DNA of 5,772 nt from Candidatus Phaeomarinibacter sp. (GTDB lineage: Bacteria > Pseudomonadota > Alphaproteobacteria > CGMCC-115125). Positions 1-5,724 of the stretch are shown here, in pieces (positions within the stretch are counted from its first letter, which is position 1; each line of letters opens with the position of its first letter). The stretch is from assembly GCA_028279995.1 (NCBI GenBank), contig JANQMQ010000014.1:1-5772 (forward strand), in the 5' to 3' direction. A program made the position numbers and the translations under genes. The notes beneath the pieces are model-generated. The model ran no database searches, had not been told where the DNA came from, and was given only the letters and a program-made list of their open reading frames with translations.

Positions 1-591
1 CTCATCCGGCTTTTGCCGGGGCAAGGCAAGCACCCGCTTCATCGCGACAAGCTGGCCTGGGGTGGCTACCTCCCCGACATCGAGCCGCAGTTCAATACAA
101 TCTGGGCACTGACGGATTTCACCGAGGAGAATGGCGCCACGCAGGTCGTGCCCGGAAGCCACAAGTGGGAAGAGAAGCGAGAAGCCAAACCGGAGGAAGT
201 TTGCCAGGCCGTGATGCCTAGAGGATCCGTTCTGCTCTATACCGGGTCTGTCATTCACAGTGGCGGCGAAAACAAATCCAGGACGCCGCGTGTCGGCATG
301 AACATCACCTATTGCCTTGGCTGGCTTCGCACGGAAGAAAACCAGTATCTCTCGTGCCCGCCGGAGGTTGCCCGCACGCTTGAGCCAGAATTGCAGGAGC
401 TGCTGGGCTACACCATGGGCTCTTACGCACTTGGATATTTCAGCCCGCCTGAACCCAGTCTGGAGATCCCAGACACAGTGCCGCCGGAACTGGCGCTGGG
501 CCGGTTGCCGCGGGAAGCACCGACGGCAAAGAAAATCGCTGAAAATTCCTCTGCGGAACTGGGGTCTTTTGTTCCACTTGAAGGGCAGTGA
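1..591 (+). CDS. Phytanoyl-CoA dioxygenase (PhyH) family oxygenase, 3' part
   Basis: The gene is cut by the window edge; 196 codons plus the stop are visible, and the true start lies upstream. It reads as a non-haem Fe(II)/2-oxoglutarate-dependent oxygenase of the PhyH family, which hydroxylates a small organic substrate while decarboxylating 2-oxoglutarate. Counting from the first visible codon, the iron-binding HxD is His14-Arg-Asp16 and the distal histidine is His86 (context SVIHSGG). Arg97 (TPRVGMNI) is the expected 2-oxoglutarate carboxylate anchor. The segment EENGATQVVPGSHKW is the family's typical loop between the two metal-binding parts. All visible catalytic residues are present, so the enzyme is probably active. 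The substrate cannot be told: the family covers phytanoyl-CoA, ectoine, phosphonates and many secondary metabolites. The C-terminal 60 residues or so, past the double-stranded beta-helix, are variable. The next gene is 150 bases away and unrelated, so an operon is unlikely. Confidence 0.86.
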   Translation, partial: LIRLLPGQGKHPLHRDKLAWGGYLPDIEPQFNTIWALTDFTEENGATQVVPGSHKWEEKREAKPEEVCQAVMPRGSVLLYTGSVIHSGGENKSRTPRVGMNITYCLGWLRTEENQYLSCPPEVARTLEPELQELLGYTMGSYALGYFSPPEPSLEIPDTVPPELALGRLPREAPTAKKIAENSSAELGSFVPLEGQ

Positions 592-741
592 TCGGGTAAG
601 CACTCGTTAAGATTCTGGTCGAGCCCGGATGATAAAAAGTCCGAGTCCGTCTCATTTGTGGAACTGACGTTCCGTCAATTTTAACCTTCTGCCACCACAC
701 TCGCGCATTGAATCGACTCCATTGCGTTTGATGAGTTTGGC
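592..741 (+). promoter_or_regulatory. Intergenic region upstream of the Amt-kinase gene
   Basis: This 150-base non-coding gap lies between the oxygenase and the Amt-kinase gene. A possible sigma-70-like promoter is TTGTGG (656-661), a 17-base spacer, then TTTTAA (679-684); the -10 match is poor (3 of 6). An inverted repeat (listed separately) sits in that spacer. No sigma-54 type TGGCAC-N5-TTGC element, the usual mark of NtrC-driven amt genes, is visible. The start at 742 has only a weak Shine-Dalgarno candidate, GATGAG at 730-735. The promoter call is an inference from spacing and is tentative. Confidence 0.25.
661..682 (+). terminator. Inverted repeat followed by T-run; possible terminator or operator
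   Basis: The arms TGACG (665-669) and CGTCA (673-677) pair perfectly around the three-base loop TTC. With one C/A mismatch the stem extends outward to GAA (661-663) against TTT (679-681), and the right side runs into ATTTTAA. This is a compact hairpin with a short U-tract, as in a weak rho-independent terminator for the oxygenase gene, 70 bases after its stop. The stem is short and the U-run only four long. A dyad operator for the downstream Amt-kinase gene is an equally good reading. Confidence 0.35.
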
Positions 742-2889
742 ATGGGTGACCCCGCCGTTACGGACAATACGATCTGGCTGCTGGTCTGTACCGTTCTGGT
801 ATTGCTGATGCAGGCCGGGTTTACCTGCCTCGAGACTGGTCTCGTCCGCGCAAAAAACTCCATCAATGTCGCCGTCAAGAACGTTGCCGACTTCTGCGTT
901 GCCAGTCTGGCCTTCTGGGCTATCGGCTTTGGCATCATGTTTGGTGTTACGTCTGGCGGTGTTTTCGGTACGTCCTTCTTCTTCTTTGACACCGGTCCTT
1001 TTGACGGCACCGGCTCCGCCTGGTTGATGGCGTTCTTCTTCTTCCAGCTGGCCTTTTGTGGCACGGCAACAACGATCGTATCGGGCGCAGTTGCTGAACG
1101 GATGAGCTTTCGCGGCTACCTGATGACGGCGGTCGTTTTGAGCGCCTGCATCTATCCGGTGTTCGGGCACTGGGCGTGGGGCGGCTTTGCCATCGATACT
1201 CAGATGGGCTGGCTGCAGGAGCTCGGCTTCGTCGATTTTGCCGGCTCGACTGTCGTGCACAGCGTCGGCGGATGGGTGGCGCTTGCCGCCGTGCTGATCA
1301 TCGGGCCGCGGCTTGGCCAATTCGATGAGAGCAAGTCATCCACCGAGTCTCACAACACGCCGGTTGCGGTCTTCGGTATGTTCCTGCTGTGGGTCGGATG
1401 GTTCGGGTTCAATGGCGGGTCGACACTGGCGCTCGATGTTTCCGTGCCGCATATCATGGTGCACACGCTGATTGCGGCTGCGGCAGGCGGCGTCACGGCC
1501 ATGAGCCTCACCTGGAGTCGTCGGGGTGCGCCCAACGCTGTGGACACGCTCAACGGCGTCCTCGCCGGGCTGGTGGCCATTACCGCTTCAGCGCATGTGG
1601 CGAGTATCGGAACGTCGATCATCATCGGCGGTGTGGGTGCCGTGGTGGCACTTGCTTGCCAGTCCTTCCTGCGGCGCAAACGGATCGACGACGCGGTAGG
1701 GGCAGTGCCGGTGCATCTGGCCGCCGGCATCTGGGGGACGCTTGCCGTCGCTCTGCTGGGGGATGCTTCTCTTTGGGGGACGGGCCATACGCGGCTTGAG
1801 CAGCTGGGGGTGCAGGCCCTGGGTGTCGCTGTTGCCGGGATCTATGCCTTTGGTGTCGGGTATGCGGTGCTGACTGTGATCAACTGGTTCCTGCCGCTGC
1901 GGGTATCAGAAGAGGCAGAGCATCTGGGCCTCAATGCGTCCGAGCATGGCGCGTCGACCGCGATCCATGACCTCATCCATGCCATGGATACGCAAAAGCA
2001 GACCGGCGACTTCTCATTGCGCGTACCGGTCGAGCCCTATACCGAGGCCGGCCAGATTGCGACGCAGTACAATCAGGTTCTCGACCGTGTGCATACTGAA
2101 ATTGCCGCCCGTGAGCAGACGGCGGACCAGTTGCGGTCTGCCCGTGATCAGGCGGAGATCGCAAATGCTGCGAAGTCGCAGTTCCTGGCAAATATGAGCC
2201 ATGAACTGCGGACACCCCTCAATGCGATCATCGGTTTCTCCGAGATCATGAATGGTGAGATTTTCGGGCCGCTTGGAAATGAGCAGTACAAGGAATATGC
2301 CAGCGACATCCATGATTCCGGAACGCATCTGCTGTCGATCATCAATGACATTCTCGATCTTTCGAAGGTCGAGGCAGACAGCTACGACCTTGCAGAGGAC
2401 GAACTTGATGTTGCCCAGGTTCTGGATGCCTGCAGCCGGATGATCCGTACGCGTGCGCAGAGCGGCGAACTGAAGCTGTCGGTCGAGATCGAACCTGACC
2501 TGCCAAAGCTCGTGGCGGATGAACGCGCGCTCAAGCAGATGATCATCAATCTTGTGTCCAACGCCGTGAAGTTCACGCCGCAGGGCGGCAGCATTGCGTT
2601 GCGGGCCCGGCTTGAAGCAGATGGGCGGATTGCGCTTGAAGTGGCTGACACCGGCATCGGCATTGCGCGCAGCGATATCAAGAAGGCATTCGAGCCATTC
2701 TCGCAGCTGCAAACCGATGCCCTGGTCTTCAAGGCGGACGGGACAGGGCTGGGCCTCCCCCTGACGGCCGCGCTGGCGCGCAGTCACCAGGCTACGCTTG
2801 TTGTGGATAGCGAGCCCGGCAAAGGCACGTCCATTACGCTGCGCTTCCCGCTTGACCGGGTGGTGCTCAAGGGAACAGTGGCCGCTTAG
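742..2889 (+). CDS. amt: Ammonium transporter-histidine kinase fusion (ammonium sensor kinase)
   Basis: This is a 715-residue inner-membrane protein joining a full Amt/MEP/Rh ammonium channel (about 1-403, roughly 11 hydrophobic segments) to a cytoplasmic histidine kinase. By recalled alignment to E. coli AmtB, the pore residues are kept: Phe gate F105 and F223, outer-site W146 and S227, D165, and the twin histidines H173 (STVVH) and H325 (VHLAAGIWG). The channel ends in the conserved C-terminal motif LGLNASEHG (395-403). Residues 405-450 resemble a HAMP domain (TGDFSLRVPVEP, then QIATQYNQVLDRV), followed by a helical, probably coiled-coil stretch to 482. The kinase has H-box SHELRTPLN with phospho-acceptor His487, N-box INLVSN (602-607), G1 DTGIG (636-640), F-box FEPFSQ and G2 GTGLGL (667-672). 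There is no receiver domain. Start 742 is the only in-frame ATG after the stop at 709-711 and leads directly into the first membrane helix, without a separate signal peptide. The likely role is sensing external ammonium and phosphorylating an unknown response regulator. Confidence 0.95.
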   Translation: MGDPAVTDNTIWLLVCTVLVLLMQAGFTCLETGLVRAKNSINVAVKNVADFCVASLAFWAIGFGIMFGVTSGGVFGTSFFFFDTGPFDGTGSAWLMAFFFFQLAFCGTATTIVSGAVAERMSFRGYLMTAVVLSACIYPVFGHWAWGGFAIDTQMGWLQELGFVDFAGSTVVHSVGGWVALAAVLIIGPRLGQFDESKSSTESHNTPVAVFGMFLLWVGWFGFNGGSTLALDVSVPHIMVHTLIAAAAGGVTAMSLTWSRRGAPNAVDTLNGVLAGLVAITASAHVASIGTSIIIGGVGAVVALACQSFLRRKRIDDAVGAVPVHLAAGIWGTLAVALLGDASLWGTGHTRLEQLGVQALGVAVAGIYAFGVGYAVLTVINWFLPLRVSEEAEHLGLNASEHGASTAIHDLIHAMDTQKQTGDFSLRVPVEPYTEAGQIATQYNQVLDRVHTEIAAREQTADQLRSARDQAEIANAAKSQFLANMSHELRTPLNAIIGFSEIMNGEIFGPLGNEQYKEYASDIHDSGTHLLSIINDILDLSKVEADSYDLAEDELDVAQVLDACSRMIRTRAQSGELKLSVEIEPDLPKLVADERALKQMIINLVSNAVKFTPQGGSIALRARLEADGRIALEVADTGIGIARSDIKKAFEPFSQLQTDALVFKADGTGLGLPLTAALARSHQATLVVDSEPGKGTSITLRFPLDRVVLKGTVAA

Positions 2890-3707
2890 CTCTCTCCCGC
2901 AATCGATATGATGACGTCGCGTTTTGCGATGAGGGGAAGCTCCTTCAGGCCACCTGCGGCAGATGCCGCAATAAGCTCCCGGACAATTTCCGTCGATGCT
3001 GCCGCGGCCTGCCGACTGTCCTCGCCGTTGAGGCGCAGGCCCAGATAGGCAGCAGCGGCGACGTCGCCAACGCCATTGGGCGGGGCGCTGACGCGTTCTG
3101 TTTCGAACACGTCGATGCTGCTTTCAGAGACAAGCTGGGTTGTGATTGTGATCGCGGATGCGCCGGGTGCGGATGTCACCAGCGCTTCTGGTAGGGCAAG
3201 GCCGCGCGCGAGTGCCGCAATATCCGTGTCGGATGGCAGCGGCCACGATCTGCCTGTGAGGACAGAGAGCTCGAACAGGTTGGGTGTCGTGATGGTTGCC
3301 AACGGGATCAGCTGTCGGCTGATTGCATCAGGCACGCCGTCTGCCACATAAATCGTGCCATTGTCCCCCAGGATTGGGTCCACCAGCACCGGCAGACTGT
3401 CCTTCATTCGCTTGAGCCGGGTAATGGTGCTGGCGGCGGTAGCGATCTGATCAGGCGAGGTGAAATAGCCGGTCATGACCGCCGTCACCTGATCCATCCA
3501 TCCACCTTCCCACAGACTGGACAGCAGGTTCTCCATTTCCGGTGCAGGTGTGCTGCGGCCGGCAGGGGTGCCGTGCCCGGGGTGATGGGACAGCAGGACC
3601 GTCGGTATGCCCCAGACGTCATGGCCCAATGTTTCCAGAACGAATTGTGCGGCTGAGTTGCCCACATGCCCGGCAACGACCTGTGATGAGATGGCGAGAA
3701 CAGTCAT
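2886..3707 (-). CDS. pdxY: Pyridoxal kinase (PdxY type)
   Basis: This 273-residue protein belongs to the ribokinase-like pyridoxal kinases, which use ATP to phosphorylate the 5' hydroxyl of pyridoxal in the vitamin B6 salvage pathway, in the cytoplasm. The N-terminus carries the family signature SSQVVAGHVGNSAAQF (7-22), close to the usual SIQSHVAYGHVGNSAA. Further motifs follow in order: the WGIPTVLLSHHPGHG segment (32-46), DPILGDNG (110-117), TPNLFEL (141-147) and the anion-hole/catalytic motif GVGD (212-215), with Asp215 the expected base. GVGD rather than GTGD matches PdxY proteins. The length is slightly short of E. coli PdxY (about 287 residues). The start ATG (3705-3707) puts the conserved N-terminus at residue 3; no strong ribosome-binding site is visible. 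The gene is divergent from the lyase gene and convergent with the kinase gene. PdxK or a related kinase of the same superfamily is the main alternative. Confidence 0.85.
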   Translation of the reverse strand: MTVLAISSQVVAGHVGNSAAQFVLETLGHDVWGIPTVLLSHHPGHGTPAGRSTPAPEMENLLSSLWEGGWMDQVTAVMTGYFTSPDQIATAASTITRLKRMKDSLPVLVDPILGDNGTIYVADGVPDAISRQLIPLATITTPNLFELSVLTGRSWPLPSDTDIAALARGLALPEALVTSAPGASAITITTQLVSESSIDVFETERVSAPPNGVGDVAAAAYLGLRLNGEDSRQAAAASTEIVRELIAASAAGGLKELPLIAKRDVIISIAGES

Positions 3708-3814
3708 GGTGACGCATCATGCATGGAACGTGGGCGCGGCCTGTTGGCTTGCCTGCTGGTTGGGACATAGAGTGCGGGTGAACACAATACCCGCCCTCAC
3801 CTTATGGAATTGTC
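3708..3814. promoter_or_regulatory. Divergent promoter region between pdxY and the lyase-hydratase operon
   Basis: This 107-base gap must serve both the minus-strand pyridoxal kinase and the plus-strand lyase gene. For the plus strand, TTGGGA (3760-3765), a 17-base spacer and CACAAT (3783-3788) each match the sigma-70 consensus at 4 of 6 positions. This would start transcription near 3795, giving a leader of about 20 bases. The lyase start at 3815 has only a short GGAA (3806-3809) as Shine-Dalgarno. Close to the pdxY start lies a perfect 8-base palindrome, CATGCATG (3718-3725). I found no convincing promoter on the minus strand. The plus-strand promoter is inferred from spacing and sequence only. 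Confidence 0.35.
3774..3801. promoter_or_regulatory. Overlapping inverted repeats at the putative -10 (candidate operator)
   Basis: GCGGGT (3774-3779) and ACCCGC (3789-3794) form a perfect 6-base inverted repeat with 9 bases between them. A second, overlapping pair is GGTGA (3777-3781) and TCACC (3797-3801). The first spans the putative -10 hexamer CACAAT (3783-3788) of the lyase-hydratase operon, a usual place for a repressor site. In RNA the two pairs would be mutually exclusive hairpins close to the transcript start. The arms are read directly from the sequence; function as an operator is inference, and no regulator is encoded nearby. Confidence 0.35.
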
Positions 3815-4684
3815 ATGCTACCCCAGTTTGATGCCGGCCGCCCGCGCCGTTCTGTTTTGTACATGCCCGGCGCCAATGCGCGGGCGCTGGAGAAGGCGCG
3901 CACGCTGGATGCGGATGCGCTGATCCTTGATCTTGAAGACGCGGTTTCACCGGATGCCAAGGAGCTTGCGCGTGAGCAGGTTGTTGCTGCGGTGACGGCA
4001 GGCGGATATGGCCCACGCGAGGTCATCGTCCGTGTCAACGGGCTGGATACCCCATGGGGCGCTGATGACCTTCGAGCGGTGAACGGCATTGGGGCTGACG
4101 GTGTACTGATCCCCAAGGTCAACGGGCCCGGTGACATAGAGGCAGCGGCGGGTCTTCTGAAGGACGAACCCATCTGGGCGATGATGGAAACGCCGGACGC
4201 GATGTTTGCCGCGCAGGACATTGCCCGGCATCCGCTGCTCTGCGGCATGGTGATGGGCACCAACGATCTGGTGAAGGAACTGAAGGCGGCGCGGGTGCCC
4301 GGCCGCGCGCCGTTGCTGACGGCCTTGCAGTTGTCTCTCCTTGCCGCACGCGGGGCGGGCTGCATTGCCATTGATGGTGTCTACAATGACATCAAGAACG
4401 CGCCGGGGTTTGCAGACGAGTGCGAGCAGGGGCGGGATTTCGGCTTTGACGGAAAGACGCTGATCCACCCGTCACAGATCGCGCCCTGCAATGAGGTGTT
4501 TGCACCGTCCCCTGATGATGTTGCGCAGGCGCGTGAGGTCATTGCGGCGTTCGATGCGCCGGAAGCGAAGGGCAAGGGTGTCATCACTGTCGGAGGCAAG
4601 ATGGTGGAGCTTCTGCATGCGGAAGAGTCCCGTCGGCTGGTTGCCGTTGCAGATGCGATTGCTGCCAAGGAGGCGTCCGCATGA
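3815..4684 (+). CDS. CitE-like CoA-ester lyase / (3S)-malyl-CoA thioesterase (Mcl2-like)
   Basis: This 289-residue protein belongs to the HpcH/HpaI aldolase-citrate lyase beta family, a TIM barrel that uses a divalent metal to cleave or hydrolyse beta-hydroxyacyl-CoAs. The opening RPRRSVLYMPGANARALEKA (9-28) and LDLEDAV (38-44) are typical CitE-like sequence. Expected active-site residues are Arg73 (IVRVNG), Glu125 (MMETP) and Asp151 (GTNDL), the two acids being the usual magnesium ligands; FDGKTLIHP (211-219) is another family signature. The coupled hydratase downstream makes an ethylmalonyl-CoA pathway role likely. I favour an Mcl2-like malyl-CoA thioesterase, because the N-terminus differs from the Mcl1 lyase style (QLFGPGSRP) as I recall it, and Mcl2 lies near mch in Rhodobacter sphaeroides. 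A true beta-methylmalyl-CoA lyase cannot be excluded. ATG 3815 is chosen because an in-frame stop at 3779-3781 leaves no other ATG or GTG. Confidence 0.87.
   Translation: MLPQFDAGRPRRSVLYMPGANARALEKARTLDADALILDLEDAVSPDAKELAREQVVAAVTAGGYGPREVIVRVNGLDTPWGADDLRAVNGIGADGVLIPKVNGPGDIEAAAGLLKDEPIWAMMETPDAMFAAQDIARHPLLCGMVMGTNDLVKELKAARVPGRAPLLTALQLSLLAARGAGCIAIDGVYNDIKNAPGFADECEQGRDFGFDGKTLIHPSQIAPCNEVFAPSPDDVAQAREVIAAFDAPEAKGKGVITVGGKMVELLHAEESRRLVAVADAIAAKEASA
4667..4673 (+). promoter_or_regulatory. Strong Shine-Dalgarno for the hydratase gene
   Basis: AAGGAGG lies inside the last codons of the lyase gene, 7 bases before the ATG at 4681. It is a near-perfect complement of the 16S rRNA 3' end and the best ribosome-binding site in the window. 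It fixes the hydratase start and, with the ATGA stop-start overlap at 4681-4684, points to coupled translation of the two enzymes. Confidence 0.85.
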
Positions 4685-5724
4685 CCGGAACCAAATCAAG
4701 CAGCGGGAATTTCCTTGAGGATTTCAGTGTCGGTCAGGTCCTTGATCACGCAACACCGCGCACGGTGACGGCGGGGGACGTGGCGCTCTATACGGCGCTC
4801 TATGGCTCGCGTTTTGCGTTGCAGTCGTCAGAGATTTTTGCGCAAGCCTGCGGGTTGCATCAGGCGCCGCTGGATGACTGGCTGGTGTTTCATATCGTCT
4901 TCGGCAAGACAGTTCCGGACATCTCGCTGAACGCGGTTGCAAATCTTGGCTATGCGGAAGGGCGCTTTGGTGTGCCGGTCTATGCGGGTGACACGCTGCG
5001 GGCGGTCTCCGAAGTCATCGGCATCAAGGAGAACTCCAACGGCAAGACCGGCGTTGTCTATGTGCGCGCGCGGGGCCTCAACCAGAACAGCCAGGAGGTC
5101 TTGTCCTATGTGCGGTGGGTCATGGTGCGCAAGCATGATGCTGCGTCCGTGATCACCGGTCACCTGCCACCTGATCTTGAGAGCCATGTGTCGGCGGACA
5201 GCATTCACGCCAATGCCGTTCCCAACTTCTCGAACTTTGACGTCACACTGAGTGGTGAACCGCATCGCTGGGGGGACTATGCGGTTGGCGAGCAGATCGA
5301 CCATATGGACGGGATGACGGTAGAAGAGGCCGAGCATCAACTGGCAACACGGCTCTACCAGAACACGGCACGGGTGCACTTCAATCAGTTTGCCGAGGCG
5401 CAAGGCCGGTTCGGCAAACGTCTGATCTATGGCGGCCATGTCATCAGCCTGGCCCGTGCGCTCTCCTTCAACGGTCTGGCCAATGCGGTGAAGGTCGTGG
5501 CGCTTAACGGCGGACGGCATGTGGCGCCGCTGTTTGCCGGGGATACTGTTTTTGCGTGGAGCGAAGTGCTCGACAAGGCTGAGATCGCAGGTCGGGATGA
5601 CGCCGGGCTGTTGCGCCTGCGCATGATCGCGACCAAGGATCTTCCGTGTACGACCTTCCCGTTGCCGGATGAGGCTGACGGTGTAATCCTTGATCTGGAC
5701 ATGTGGGCCGCTGTTCCGCGCTAG
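4681..5724 (+). CDS. mch: Mesaconyl-CoA hydratase (beta-methylmalyl-CoA dehydratase), double MaoC-like
   Basis: This 347-residue protein closely resembles the ethylmalonyl-CoA pathway enzyme Mch (about 343 residues in Rhodobacter sphaeroides), which interconverts mesaconyl-C1-CoA and beta-methylmalyl-CoA. Recognisable stretches are NFLEDFSVGQVLDHATPRTV (10-29), GDVALYTALYGSRFALQSS (32-50), the APLDD...VFHIVFGKTVPDISLNA segment (62-85) and ENSNGKTGVVYVRARG (117-132). It has two MaoC/hotdog-like halves, about 11-150 and 195-320. The second carries RVHFNQFAE (231-239) and LIYGGHVISLARAL (248-261), typical of the hydratase hotdog helix. The halves share the motif AGDT-x4-SEV (102-112 and 286-296). 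Its start overlaps the lyase stop as ATGA and has a strong Shine-Dalgarno, so the two are made together. The product, beta-methylmalyl-CoA, is cleaved to glyoxylate and propionyl-CoA by Mcl1 elsewhere or possibly by the neighbouring gene. The identification rests on remembered family sequence. Confidence 0.9.
   Translation: MTGTKSSSGNFLEDFSVGQVLDHATPRTVTAGDVALYTALYGSRFALQSSEIFAQACGLHQAPLDDWLVFHIVFGKTVPDISLNAVANLGYAEGRFGVPVYAGDTLRAVSEVIGIKENSNGKTGVVYVRARGLNQNSQEVLSYVRWVMVRKHDAASVITGHLPPDLESHVSADSIHANAVPNFSNFDVTLSGEPHRWGDYAVGEQIDHMDGMTVEEAEHQLATRLYQNTARVHFNQFAEAQGRFGKRLIYGGHVISLARALSFNGLANAVKVVALNGGRHVAPLFAGDTVFAWSEVLDKAEIAGRDDAGLLRLRMIATKDLPCTTFPLPDEADGVILDLDMWAAVPR

Noticed and set aside
731..733. 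Alternative upstream ATG for the Amt-kinase gene
   Set aside because: It is 11 bases before the chosen ATG and out of frame; its reading frame gives no Amt sequence.
735..757. TTTGGCATGGGTGAC considered as a sigma-54 promoter for the Amt-kinase gene
   Set aside because: It overlaps the start codon and lacks the TGGCAC-N5-TTGC pattern and spacing.
975..1046. Two TTC triplet runs (FFFF twice) considered as a slippage-prone repeat
   Set aside because: Only four codons each, in frame, in or beside a membrane helix where Phe is common; triplet slippage would not shift the frame.
652..1320. 222-codon open frame antisense to the start of the Amt domain
   Set aside because: The plus strand here encodes conserved Amt sequence. 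The antisense product is rich in Arg, His, Gln and Ala, with no recognisable motif, as expected of a shadow frame in G/C-rich DNA.
1733..1810. Four runs of five or more G (G-quadruplex candidate) in the Amt gene
   Set aside because: The runs are separated by about 10 to 30 bases, longer than canonical quadruplex loops, and each is explained by Gly/Trp codons in membrane segments.
2014..2787. 257-codon open frame antisense to the kinase domain
   Set aside because: It lies exactly opposite the H, N, G1, F and G2 boxes. The product matches no family I know and reflects codon bias of the real gene.
3804..3806. Alternative upstream ATG for the CitE-like gene
   Set aside because: It is 11 bases upstream of 3815 and out of frame with the conserved protein.
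3802..4371. 189-codon open frame antisense to the CitE-like gene
   Set aside because: The product is rich in Ser, Arg, Ala and Pro, without motifs; the opposite strand carries a complete family signature set.
4828..5520. 230-codon open frame antisense to the hydratase
   Set aside because: The sense strand is a clear hydratase, and the antisense protein has no recognisable domain.
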